Positions 1 to 10,300 of a stretch of 64,000 nucleotides of DNA are shown piece by piece (within the stretch, counting starts at the first letter, position 1; every line of letters begins with the position of its first letter). Source of the stretch: Ashinkailepas kermadecensis (Eukaryota; Arthropoda; Thecostraca; Neolepadidae); the NCBI GenBank assembly GCA_034440615.1, contig JAOTOM010003180.1:1-64000 (forward strand), read 5' to 3'. Below the pieces are notes generated by a model. The model was not told the origin of the DNA. It saw nothing but the letters and a program-made list of their open reading frames with translations, and did not search any database. A program made the translations under genes and the position numbers.

Positions 1-139
1 CAAACATGGACGTTGCATTACCAGGTAATTGGTAATCACGACAACTAGACATATATGTGAAACTATCAATCTGCTCGATGCGCTCTAAAGCCCAAATCAA
101 TCTGCTCCACAGTTCGTCCAACCCTCCGATGACGGAGCC

Positions 140-660
140 GTGAGAGACTTGGAGCATGCATACGCTCGCTCAGTCGAGCTCGCCGAGAACGACGCTGGAA
201 CCAGCGCAGCCGCGTCCCCGGAGGCGTGGAAAAGGATGCCCTGGCATTTGTGGCTGGATACGTGGCCCACAAAATGTCCGGGATCGATGGCGACCTGGGC
301 TTACCCACGTCGATCGCCTCGCCAGAGGCCATGGCGGCTGTGCCCAGCGCGTGGCTGGCGACCATCAGCCGAGGACAGCTGTACGTGCCATCAACCTGGT
401 GGATGTCTGTTGTGGAGCAGTTCGAGCTAGACTTCTCCACCATCATGGGACCAACCGTCAGCCATGACACCGGCATTGTGCGGCGCCTGACGGCGGCCGT
501 CCTCAGCCATCGCAGTCAGCTGGACCCGCGCGTGGCTCGAAAGCTGGCAAGCACCAGGCTGCACCTTCGCCTCAGGTGGCTACAGCAGAAGACGGCCAGG
601 GAGGGTGCAGCGCGACGGGAGCTCAAACAGCTGCGCCAACACGCCAGGAGTAGGAAGTAA
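140..660 (+). pseudogene. P-element/THAP9-like transposase, C-terminal relic
   Basis: The open frame from about 226 to the stop at 658-660 encodes a C-terminal transposase tail. It has an ALAFVAGYVAHKM segment near its start and a TRLHLRLRWLQQK-type basic motif near its end, a pattern I associate with P-element/THAP9-like transposases of arthropods. Upstream, the better reading (RDLEHAYARSVELAEND) lies in another frame from 140 to about 220, so a frameshift near 215-230 breaks the protein. No THAP zinc finger or catalytic core is present in the window; the rest lies left of base 1 or is lost. The strand carries no host-gene context, and a heptad minisatellite follows 80 bp downstream. This is a family-level inference from short motifs. 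A domesticated terminal exon is possible but less likely given the frame break. Confidence 0.55.
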
Positions 661-744
661 TATGTGTCGGCTGGCATGGGAAGCGCGCGGCAGACTTCAG
701 CAGTCACAGACCTGTTGGACGGAGTCCGTCGCAAAGCGTATCCC

Positions 745-1060
745 CAAGGCAGTGAGGTGTTAGCCCCTGGGCAGTGATGTGTCAGCTATGGTCAGTGAAG
801 TGTCGGTTCTGGGCAGAGATGTGTCAGCCACAGACAGTGAAGTGTCAGTTCTGGGCAGTGATGTGTCAGCCACAGACAATGAAGTGTCAGTTCTGGGCAG
901 TGATGTGCCAACCACAGGCAATGAAGTGTCAGTTCTGGGCAGTGACATGTCAGCCATAGACAATGAAGTGTCAGTTCTAGACAGTGAGGTGTCAGCCCTG
1001 GTGACTAAATTGTTAGTCCTTGGCAGTTAGTGTTCCATTGGTCAGTGAGTTGTCAGCCCT
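745..1060. repeat. 21/42-bp heptad minisatellite
   Basis: Tandem array built on two alternating 21-bp halves, one containing gtgtcagccacagacaat and the other gtgtcagttctgggcagt, giving a 42-bp higher-order unit repeated about 5 times before degrading. Because 21 bp is seven codons, both strands read through as heptad peptides (for example VSVLGSD and TSLPRTD). The plus frame is open 779-1030 and the minus frame 760-963. No start context, splice signal or flanking domain suggests a gene, so the open frames are attributed to the repeat period. Confidence 0.85.
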
Positions 1061-1070
1061 GGTCAGTGAG

Positions 1071-1292
1071 GTGCAGTCCTGAGCAGTGAGATGTCAGCCC
1101 TGGTCACTAAATTGTTAGTTCTGGGTAGTGAGGTGTCAGCCCTGGTCAGTGAGGTGTCGGCCGCGACCAGTGAAGTGTGAGGTGCAGTCCCGAGCAGTGA
1201 GATGTCAGCCCTGGTCACTAAATTGTTAGTTCTGGGTAGTGAGGTGTCAGCCCTGGTCAGTGAGGTGTCGGCCGCGACCAGTGAAGTATTAG
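1071..1292. repeat. 111-bp tandem duplication in the same satellite
   Basis: The segment beginning gtgcagtcctgagcagtg at 1071 is repeated as gtgcagtcccgagcagtg at 1182. The 111-bp period is followed by near-identical sequence through the gtcggccgcgaccagtg block. It continues the degraded heptad array to about 1340 and represents a second, larger-scale expansion. Confidence 0.85.
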
Positions 1293-1340
1293 TCACAGAC
1301 GCTGAAGTACCAGTCCTGGTCAATGGGGGTGTTAGCCCCG

Positions 1341-4070
1341 GATGGTGAGGTGTAAGCCCTGGAAAGTGATGTGCATATCAACACATAGGCACTGGGTTAC
1401 AGTCGGACTGTTGGATCTACCTTAATCGTATCGTATCACAATGATTTAAGTAAAACAAGCCATGAACACTGAATAGGCATGTGTTACTTGGGCTATGGAC
1501 AGTATGGCTAGGAACAATTATGGGGCTAAAATAATATGTGGAGCATGGCATTGGATGAGGTTTTTCAGTGTACCACGCCAGTAATTATACCGGTGTACCT
1601 TGATCGAATTGTTTTGCCTGTCTCGATATTTGTTTTTGGATGTCTTGTTGCTTTTTATTGATACCCAAGCAGCGATAATTTCTTGCTCGATAAGCATCTC
1701 CCTACAGCTTGTAAAGTATAAAAGCAACAAGTATACTCTCCCGGTGCATACTCGTAACATACTCGTATGACTCGTCCAACAAGCATACTCGTATACCGTA
1801 TTTGCACGTGTTCTGTTGCTTTGGTGGAATGGTTGTGACAAATACTCTCCCGGTGCGAATGGTTGTGACAAATACTCTCTCTTCTTCCGGTCGCGGCGTT
1901 ATCAAGTTTTGCCGGGGAGGGGGTGGATGCCCAACCTCAGAGGAAGCCTCCTTAGGATGGAAAGGATTTCCTGGGGTTCACAAGGAACCTCCTCGAAATA
2001 ACGATTTGCATGACAACTACCATCGTTTATAGCTCCTCTTGTGCAATTCCGGACCCGGAAGCACTATTTTCCGCCATGGTTTGGTTTGGGCTGTACAAAT
2101 ATTGAAGTGCACCAAATTTGAAAAACTCATCAACGCTGGGCAACTTGCAGCCTGAATTAACTTATACAATATTCTCATCGAAAAATTCCCCCAGCTTTGC
2201 CGCAAATCGTGAATGAAGGTCGATTTAGCTGCAAATTTGGCGACATTGGGAGGGGATCCCCCGATTGCAGGAGCGGCACTATTGGGAAGCCCGAGGACCC
2301 AGTCCACTGGAACCCCGCGGTAACTCCCGTCCCCTCCCAATGGGAAAGCGTTCCAAAACGTTTCGCACTTTGTCCATATGGCGTGCCTGGCCGTGTCCCT
2401 CCGCCGGCAAAAATATTATAATGAGACCCCTGGCCCGCTTCCCGTGGATTCGCCTCTAGGCTTCATTCTTGTTAACGGCGCAGCAGATGGGGGGAGGTGC
2501 ATAGTCATAGGTGTAAGCTTCTGAAAATAATTGAGGGTTCACAATGCATGAAGCCAGTAGGTGGGTTCAAATTTATCGGGATTACACCCGCTTCAAAGTT
2601 TTAAATTATTGGGCGGATGAGGTGGAGAGGGGAAAGCCAGCATTGGTTGTGGGATACAAGAACTCTAAAATAAACATACAAAGATACGGCCCTTGTTAAG
2701 TTCCCGCCCCTTTAGCGGCAGGAGGTTCCGCTGGAGGAGCCGCATGAAGCTCTTGAGAAATCCGACTGCAACCCTGCACCATACCCCAGTAGAAAAGGCC
2801 GGATCAGAGTAGATCATCTTGTCTACTCTGACACCCAGAAAGCCTCCTTCCATCGAAATGCGCCCCACCCTTTCAGTCTCACCCCCATAAGATAAGATTT
2901 GTGTGAAGAAAGCCCCTCTCAGATTGAGGCCTCCCACTACAAAAAGTATGGCTGCGCTGTTGTCATGTGCTGGCTTATGTCCGATTCGTAGCATGATTTG
3001 AAGTCTCTTCCCGCTTAAGACCAGTGGGAAATGCATTTTGACGGGCAAGCCTGGTTCGGTCTACGTTGACTTCAAGCTAAGCAGCGAAAAAGTCCCGTGC
3101 ATTGTTTGGATGCAGGTCTCAAACATCATGCAACAATTTCACAAGGACACATGGATGCGTCCATGCATGGGGCGGGCTTCAGCTGATCGTATGGAGCGAG
3201 TTAGCTAATCTAAAGCTAGCAATGTTTGTGAATGCACTCAAAATACTAATGTTAACACCTTTCCCAGACTGCGAGGGTGGCTGCTCCCTCAATGCTACCC
3301 CGAGTAGAGCGCATCGCCTCCACATACTCCCGCGACCCTAACGTTATAAAGTAAGTGCCGCGAGATGGAAGCCTTTCACATACTGCGTTCCCTAGCCTAA
3401 GCTTCTGATTTCACGCTGACAAAATTGACACTGTTTTGAAGGAAAAAGACGTGCCTACAGATTTTGATTTGTTACTAGAAAGAAAACAACGTTTATTGGA
3501 AGCAATTCACTACTTTGCATTGTCCCGCTCGTCCCATATCCATACGTAGTAACGGCGCGGGCGGGTGACGCATCGTGCGCGTCATAAGGCAACCTGCGCG
3601 GAAAGGTGCGCAGAAGCTTATGATTTTACCTCTGTATACGGCCTTGGATGCGCCTATCCAATAGACGTTTCGCGGTATTATTATGCTGTTATGTTAGGCG
3701 TCAATGCACGCTCTTGAAATCTGACGCAAATATAAAGTCTGAGACGAACATCAAGGTACATGTGACATGAATTTCCCGCCAAGTAGCTGAGCTTGCTCCT
3801 CACCAATGAGCGATTCAGCTGCTTTACAACTCAAAGAATGAACAGAAAAGCTTTTCGACGTTAGCACATGATCAATGTTTCACAAGCACATTATTCACGT
3901 AAACGGGCAAGCGCGCACACACGAGCACAAGCACGCACACGCACTATATAGCACACAGTTAATTACAGGCATCAATCCAAATATGCGTTACAAGAGTGTT
4001 TTCACTTCAATTATCTCCACACACGATACTTATAACCATACATAAAGGTCAGGACCACCATTCTACCCAA
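1341..4070. other. Unassigned stretch, no supported gene
   Basis: No recognisable coding sequence. A 23-bp segment (ggttgtgacaaatactctc core) is duplicated with a 31-bp period at 1827-1880. A 127-codon minus-strand ORF at 2665-3048 has no motif I recognise. Another open stretch around 3430-3550 reads as an acidic/basic peptide without family features. The sequence at 3900-3955 is a short imperfect CA/CG-rich tract. Confidence 0.5.
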
Positions 4071-5129
4071 TTATAACTTCGATGGCTTCACGCTCTGTTG
4101 ATGAGTGGGTTGAGGACAGGACAAGACGGCTGCCATCAGGACCATCAGTATGTGTGCAGACGGCGTAGAACGAACGAATGGCAAAGGGTGCAAAACTGAT
4201 GGAGAGACAGGATAAGTGGTGGGATTGGCTGGCGGGCAGGCTGGTGCCGGTGAAGCACGGACAAAGGATATGGTTCTCGGGCGCTTGGCAGACCGACGAG
4301 CAGAGTGGATTGTCGTGACGGTTGGTGGGTGGGTTGAAGACGTAGCGGGGTAGGTTATAGCAGCGGTTGGTGGACGGGTTGAGGACGAGGCAAAACTGCT
4401 GGAAGCACGGACTGGTAGGAGTGCAGATGGCGCACGATCAACGGAAACGGTCAAAGGATGATTGATTGATGGAGGGACAAGTCGCTTGACGTCATTGGTT
4501 GATCGTGGGACAGGTTGGATGGCGGCAGCGGTTGATGGTGCGGCAGAAGGGTTGGCGACAGAGGCTGGCGGGCAGGTAAGGGCCAGAGTTTGATGGACAC
4601 CAACGGCCACCAGATGGGTTGACGTGGCAGGCTGGATGGCGGCAGCAGTTGATGGTGAGGCAGGAGAGTTGCTGACAGAAGCTGGCGGGCCGGCGGCAGC
4701 GTTTGATGGTGAGGCAGGAGAGTTCCCGACAGAGGCTGGCGGGTAGGTGGGGACCGGAGCAGGATCGGTGGCAGTCGCTGACAAAGAGGCCGAGTCGTCA
4801 TCGCCTGGTTGGTTGATGTCAGCGCCGTCAGCTGAGGCCAAATCGTCATCTGATGATCCCGAAGATGTGGCGGTGGCTGTCTGTCGGTGGCATCGCTGGC
4901 ACGAGATGTTGCCAAAGCCTCGGAGGTCGCGAATTCGTTCGGACTGTAGTCCCACCTCTGAGAAACGAATATATGCGTAAAGAGACTGTTGCAGCGGTGG
5001 ACTTTTGAAAAAACACACATGCGGAGGGTTGGTTGGTTGGCTATCCGAGTTTAGGGGCGCATCGACTGCGTCGGTCATACAGCGCCTAACATTCAAAGAG
5101 GCATTGGATACTGTTAATTGTGACGGCAA
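4071..5129 (-). CDS. Hypothetical Pro/Ser/Ala-rich ORF (352 codons)
   Basis: I do not recognise this ORF. The N-terminal part (about residues 1-40) is translated from a mini-retroposon at 5027-5086, so the annotated start is not ancestral. Residues of about 55-110 look most protein-like: a short CQRCHR motif followed by a Ser/Asp-rich acidic stretch and NQPGDDD. From about residue 125 onward it is low complexity, with PPASV-SNSPASPS and STAAAIQP units repeated because the DNA at 4500-4745 is an imperfect minisatellite. There is no transmembrane segment or known domain. It may be a terminal exon of a spliced minus-strand gene whose acceptor lies near 4990-5000, or it may be a stop-poor GC-rich repeat. 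Transcript evidence would decide. Confidence 0.25.
   Translation of the reverse strand: MPSQLTVSNASLNVRRCMTDAVDAPLNSDSQPTNPPHVCFFKSPPLQQSLYAYIRFSEVGLQSERIRDLRGFGNISCQRCHRQTATATSSGSSDDDLASADGADINQPGDDDSASLSATATDPAPVPTYPPASVGNSPASPSNAAAGPPASVSNSPASPSTAAAIQPATSTHLVAVGVHQTLALTCPPASVANPSAAPSTAAAIQPVPRSTNDVKRLVPPSINHPLTVSVDRAPSALLPVRASSSFASSSTRPPTAAITYPATSSTHPPTVTTIHSARRSAKRPRTISFVRASPAPACPPANPTTYPVSPSVLHPLPFVRSTPSAHILMVLMAAVLSCPQPTHQQSVKPSKL
5027..5086 (-). mobile_element. Mini hairpin retroposon, copy 1
   Basis: In the plus strand a GGTT/GGTTGG tail precedes ttaggggcgcatcgactgcg and ends at agcgcc. On the minus strand this is a short GC hairpin followed by an (AACC)n tail, the same structure as the copies at 5473, 7604 and 15897. 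No convincing target duplication is visible. It lies in opposite orientation to copy 2, so the pair forms an inverted repeat around 380 bp of unrelated sequence. Confidence 0.7.
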
Positions 5130-5472
5130 TAGAAGATGCGTATGTATACTCCAACATAAGAAATGTGCAACTTATTTTATTTCTCGTTATATTGATGGAT
5201 AATCCAGCTGGTACAAATACTGGAACAAACGACGACCTAACTTGAACGGAGAGGGGATCGAGCCGTACAGTCATCCGCTAATGATAGGTCATGTAATTAC
5301 CAATACAGCAGACAAATGACAAAGGAACATCAAATGATAATGCATAATACAAATATATCAATACCACTAAATGAGAATCGTAGCACGGTATGGTATCACA
5401 CTTGTACTTAACCTCGTGACATGTCATTCTGACTAACTTTTGGTTGCATTTCACTGTTTGACTGACGATGAA
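5087..5472. other. Unassigned spacer between two hairpin retroposons
   Basis: AT-rich sequence with no gene or repeat that I recognise. Its only notable feature is that it is bracketed by oppositely oriented mini-retroposons. Confidence 0.5.
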
Positions 5473-5532
5473 ATGGGCGCTGCATGACCGACGCAGTCGA
5501 TGCGCCCCTAAGCTCCAATAACCAACCAACCA
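5473..5532 (+). mobile_element. Mini hairpin retroposon, copy 2
   Basis: Starts atgggcgctgcatgaccg and continues through a complementary arm (gtcgatgcgcccc), then an AATAACCAACCAACC tail. GGGCGC pairs exactly with GCGCCC, and the inner ATGAC/GTC..AT extends the stem. Apart from the tail it closely matches copy 1. A target duplication was not identified. Confidence 0.72.
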
Positions 5533-5644
5533 ATTCAAGGTATGAGGGGTCAAAGTGGACCTGGACTGCCCAAGCATGTAAACAAACGTGGACAGGAACT
5601 GTTTACCTATCTACTTCTTTTGTTTCTTCAATTATGTGAAAGGT

Positions 5645-5804
5645 TGGTTGGTTATTGGTTTTACGACACGTCGACCGTTGAGTCATGTAGCGTCGCCAAT
5701 CTCTCACGCCGATTGGTCGCGGGCGAAGAGTAGCGACAGGTGAGACTCGAGCCCACAACCTTTCGATTGTGAGAAGAGCATCTTACCCCTAGACCACTCG
5801 TCCC
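5645..5804 (-). mobile_element. tRNA-derived SINE, copy 1
   Basis: On the minus strand it begins ggggacgagtggtctagggg (A-box-like) and carries a B box (ggttcgagtctcacc type; here diverged as gggctcgagtctcacc), then a conserved body ending in taaaaccaataaccaacc. It is flanked by a 16-bp imperfect target duplication: caattatgtgaaaggt at 5629-5644 and caattttgtggaaggt at 5805-5820. The anticodon region resembles a Val tRNA loop, but the assignment is weak. Four copies of this family lie in the window. Confidence 0.9.
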
Positions 5805-5820
5805 CAATTTTGTGGAAGGT

Positions 5821-7259
5821 AAAACAGAAATATGATCCAACTTGGTGGAACTGTTGAACATTTAACAACATCTATCTTCTTGTTCGGATACACATTTATT
5901 CATGCAAATGAAGAATAAGACATCCTACTGGAGAGTGGGCTGTTGGATTAAAACCTATAGTCTCATTAAGATTATTGACGCACCTTAGCAACTACACCAC
6001 TCGTCTATTCCACTTGGTCCATGCCAATCGGCCCTCAAATATCAGTGGTGATTGTACATCTTCCCTGATTTAATGAATTTACTTCATGTAGAGACGTCTT
6101 GACCTAACCTGCACTTCCCCAAACTACCCTACACAACCCTACCCTACCCTACCCCACTCCACTCCACTCCATTCAACTCCACTCCACTCCACTCCACTCC
6201 ACTCCACCCCAACCCACCCCTAAGGTAGTCGGTTCTATAACACTTTAAAAAAAAGTTCACGCATGGCAATGTGGTGACATGTTCTAGAACCCTGAGTTAT
6301 TGTACACCAAGGCATGATGGTGAGCTTGGTGCGTGGGCTATATATATATAGCAATGTATTCTTTTTTTCTAGCTGTAGTATCAACTTTCATCAATGTTTA
6401 TGCTTTTCTCATTTTTGGTAGTGAATCTGTAGCCAAATTTAAATGCTGATGCATTCTTCATTTCCATGTGAGTTTTAAGCTACAATAATGAAATTGTCCA
6501 TCTAATTTCTCATGTCTCAGTGATGGTTCCCCAAGTGATGGCCATACATTGGGTAATTATTAAGCAGGCATCACTTCCTTCCCCAACCATTCAACAATTT
6601 CAGAGCAAATGTGCTTAGAAGGTCCATCTTTAATGTTCTAAATCAATCGTTTCTTTCTTCATTTATATTGCAAACAACGTCATATTGTCTATCTTTACAC
6701 CAGACTTGAGAGAAAAAGTGTTTGAAAGGTATTGATGAGTTAATTATGCCATGACGAGTAAGGATGGCTACGGGCGAAGCAGTACCAATTGTGGCAGCAC
6801 ACTTCACGCCTTAATTATTGCCCAAATAAAGTTATATTAGGCTCGGATTCCATGGATAATAGATGCCTAATTACAATGCAACCCCCATTTCACCTTGTTG
6901 TTGGAGGGGTGACACTTGCTACATTACTGATAAATGCAGTGTGCATGTGGAAGTAAAAAACAACCAGTAAAAACTGGACAGATAGCATGATAAAGACATG
7001 CCTGTGAACCCAATGACATGCTAGATGTGCATGAAGGATGAGTTCATAAATTGAGAGGCAATTCCTTGGGTGGGGTTTGTTCAGTTGTATGCACTGTTTC
7101 CATCCATCCCCAGAACCATTTGAAATGGAACCTGTTCAAGGTGCCCACATCAACACAAAAACAACCTTCGCTCATTAATGGCTGTTGGACACTCAGAAGC
7201 GCTGAATACGAGGGCTAGAATGATAGCCTGTTCAAGCATTTTTCTCATTCAGAATATCA
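5821..7259. other. Unassigned stretch with a pentanucleotide microsatellite
   Basis: No gene is supported. Apart from the microsatellite at 6127-6222 I see no dispersed repeat or coding signal. Confidence 0.5.
6127..6222. repeat. (CCACT)n/(CCCTA)n pentanucleotide array
   Basis: Runs of ccctaccctaccctacccc pass into actccactccactcc units and end in ccaacccacccc. The period is 5 bp throughout with drifting sequence. It may be a derivative of telomere-like pentamers, although the exact TTAGG word is absent. Confidence 0.85.
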
Positions 7260-7275
7260 CCCTCTCACTTTCCTC

Positions 7276-7434
7276 TGGTTGGTTATTGGTTTTTACGACA
7301 CGTCGACCGTTGAGTCATATAGCGTCGCCAATCTCTCACGCTGATTGGTCGCGGGCGAAGAGTAGCGACAGGTGAGACTCGAACCCACAATCTTTCGATT
7401 ATGAGACGAGCATCTTACCCCTAGACCACTCGTC
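7276..7434 (-). mobile_element. tRNA-derived SINE, copy 2
   Basis: Same family as the copy at 5645, in the same orientation. It is flanked by a perfect 16-bp target duplication, ccctctcactttcctc, at 7260-7275 and 7435-7450. The perfect duplication implies a fairly recent insertion. The tRNA-like head lies at the right (5') end and the GGTTGG tail complement at the left. Confidence 0.95.
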
Positions 7435-7603
7435 CCCTCTCACTTTCCTCGTTGAAAGATTGAATGGAGCTGTTTGACAATCAGCTGCTCTGCGATAGAG
7501 TTCTCAAGATTCCCTGGGAAATGCAAACAGAGATTCTGATGTCACAGCTTTGAAGACAAGTATCCGATTAGACGAGCAAATCATTTTCCTCTTCACATCT
7601 AGG

Positions 7604-7660
7604 TTAGTTAGTTATTTGGGCTTTAGGGCGCATCAACTTCATTGGTCATGTGGCGCCCAT
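7604..7660 (-). mobile_element. Mini hairpin retroposon, copy 3 (57 bp, with TSD)
   Basis: A 57-bp insert lies between two exact copies of the 14-mer tcttcacatctagg (7590-7603 and 7661-7674). On the minus strand it starts atgggcgcc, forms a GGGCGC/GCGCCC hairpin, and ends in aactaactaa. The exact duplication shows that this short unit, and not a larger element, was the integrated piece. The tail resembles that of the tRNA SINE family, suggesting the same LINE machinery (inference). It is far shorter than a normal SINE and has no visible A or B box. Confidence 0.88.
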
Positions 7661-7674
7661 TCTTCACATCTAGG

Positions 7675-8189
7675 ATTGCGAAGAATAAATCGAACCCTGT
7701 TGCAGACTGATCGTGTTTTGTACGTCGCACAATTGCAGCCAATTGAGGAGAGATGGAAGCTGGATATTTGGTCACCCAAGTGCCAGGTTGACGAAATATC
7801 CAGGCTGAAATAGATTCCCGTGCGACCGAATCTCCAATCTGAAGTGTCAGATTTGTTCTATCAAGATCTCCTCAGTTTTGAGACAACTGCGTACATAGGA
7901 CTTTCCGTTTTGCGTGTTTTGAAAGCTATCTAATTTGGGGATACCGATATCAACGATAGCCATACAAACACCTATGCTATAAACTGGCATTGTATAGCAT
8001 AACATTGTACATCATTGGTAATCCCTTCACCTGGAATTGCGATACGGGATGTTCGTTATCACGCTCCCGGATCCCGTTATGATGGGCAAAAGTATGATAT
8101 CTATAAACGGGATAGTTAGAAACGAGGCATGAAGACTTCCACAAACATGCACCAATAGGCAAGATGTCAATACTTCTTTTGGAAGGATG
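7675..8189. other. Unassigned stretch upstream of gypsy relic
   Basis: Short open segments near 7680-7810 and 7830-7930 have no recognisable motif. They might be decayed gag/protease of the downstream element, but I cannot support that from the sequence. Confidence 0.4.
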
Positions 8190-10300
8190 TCTATTCAGTG
8201 TTCAGTAAGTGGTATATTACACCCTATTTTGCGAATAATTTACCACCGATGCAGAACATGCTTCAGCAGATGCAAGGAGCAACAGTGTTCTCATGTCTGG
8301 ACCTAAAAGTTGCAAATCAACAGCTGGAGCTACACTCCGAGTCACAACCATTAACAACGTTTGTATGTCACTCAGGTCTGTTTTCGTGTTGTCGCTGTCT
8401 GCATGGGACCAAGAGCTTACCGATGACAATTCAGAAGGCGATGGATGAAATCCTGAAGCAGTGCAGGTGCAGGTACCCGGGCGATGTCCTCTTCTGTGAG
8501 GCGACTAGGAGCGATTGGCAGATCTGCTCACACGTCTGTGGGAACACAGGGTAACACTAAACATGGGAAATGCACGCCGAGACAGATGGCTGCGGATTTC
8601 CTTGGGTTTACCGTGTCCTCGGCGGGAGTCTCGGTGAGCCCAGAGCGGACTAGGGCGTTAGGACATGTGGCATCCCACCAGCACGAAAGAGCTCCAGTCA
8701 CTACTGGGTTGTTGGGCTTCTGCTCTCGTTTCGTGCCTGGATACAGCACCCTCATGGAGCCGCTGCGGAGGAAGCTGCTGAAGGAGGCGATGCCGTTCAA
8801 GTGGATAGAGGAGCTCGTGGTAGTGCTCAAAGGGAGACGTGCTGTACCCGGCAGTCGGGGAGTCACCATTTACGACCATCAGCTTCCACAGTCATAACTT
8901 TGGATGCAAGCGATGTGGGCCTGGGTGGGGTGTTGTCTCAGCCTAACTCAGAGGAAGAGAGGGTGGTAGCATTGACCTTGTGCACGCTAAACCAAGCCCA
9001 GAGGCGCTGCAGTACGACAAAGAGAGACGCTGGCGGTTGTGTGGGCAGTGGCGAAATGGAGGAAGTATCTCTGGAATCAGCAGTTGTCTGCGACTTGACC
9101 ATGTGGCATTGCAGACGCCGCTGACGTCACCGGGTGTCGCCCAAGCTGCCATGAAGATAACAAAGTGGTCAGACTGGCTCATGGAGTACTCATTCACAGT
9201 TTAGCGTGTGAAGGGAGGTGTACGTCCTGCAGATGGGTTGTCGCGACTGCCGGCATCGGCAGAAGTGGTGGAGGACAAATACAAATGTATTACTACAATA
9301 AGAGACCGTCCGGCGGCAATCGATGAAGAGTTCGTGGCGGCTATAAGTGAAGAGCGTGTTGCGTGATCAGGTATCGCGTTCGTGGTCTCGTAGGCCAGGC
9401 GACTGCTCGCCTGGCCTTCAGCCATTCTTCCACCTCAGGGATCAACTCACTGTGCAGAGGTATGGCTGTGCGCGGCGATTGCCTAATCGTTCCAGAAAGT
9501 CTACTTCGCTCAGACTGCTCAGCCTGGCACATCAGTGGCACCAGTCCATCGTCAGATGCAAGCAGCGACTGCAGGAGCTATACTGGTGGTCTGGCATTGA
9601 TCGAGATGGTGGAGGCAAGAGCTGTGAAGTCTGCGCCACTGTGTATGGATGAGACGGCGGTACTTCGACATACTCTAATGCATCCAGTGCCTTTACCAGC
9701 GGAAGCCTGGAGCAGGGTAGGGCGGGACTTTATTGGGCCTATGGATGCAGCCCACGCTCATCGAGATGCCGTGGTCTTGGCAGCCGACTTCTCCGAAGTA
9801 GGTAGACGCTGCATTTCGCTCGGAGCCAAACTGTCACGCGTGTATAGAATTTCCAGAGGTCTTGGCGTCACGCGAAGTATACCCCCAGGGAATTGCTGTC
9901 CGACAACGGCACGAACTGCATCTACTTTTTCAGAAATTACCTGCAGAGTGTGGGTGTGAGTCATATCCGGGCCCCACGCTACCACCAGGCAGTATCTGGG
10001 GTAGTAGAACGGTGCAATCGCACCGTGAAGGCGACGTTGCAGGCAGCTGACCAACGAGGGCTTGACCACCGGGCGTGTCGGCAGCGGCTCCTGCAACAGT
10101 ACAGGAACATTCAAAACGTCACGACTGGTACTGGTACCAGCACTGGGACTAGCACGGTTATGGCGGAGCTGCTCCACAGCAGGCAAATCTGCACCAGGTT
10201 GCACGCCATAGTGGCCAGTCTAGCTACTCCAAGAGAGGCGTCCTTCCTGGCGCTGAGTCGACGTGTTGCGGACAGTCAATGGAAGCAGGAGTATTACTGA
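8190..10300 (+). pseudogene. Ty3/gypsy retrotransposon pol relic
   Basis: Successive frames carry collinear gypsy pol domains. Reverse transcriptase: LPPMQ...FSCLDLK and SLPMTIQKAMDEILKQC at 8230-8470, then FLGFTVSSAGVSVSPERTR and GFCSRFVPGYSTLMEPLRR at 8590-8780. RNase H: TLDASDVGLGGVLSQP near 8900-8950, then KITKWSDWLMEYSFTV near 9155-9200. Integrase: an RDFIGPMDAA segment near 9725, SDNGTN near 9900, and a VSGVVERCNRTVK region near 9990-10030. At least five frame changes and an internal stop break it, and the YxDD box is disrupted around 8470-8490. No LTRs were identified. It is dead and relatively old compared with the gypsy element at 39.8-42.7 kb. Confidence 0.88.

Noticed and set aside
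5645..5804. Functional tRNA gene
   Set aside because: The tRNA-like part is the head of a SINE with target duplications; arms do not fold cleanly and four copies share the same body.
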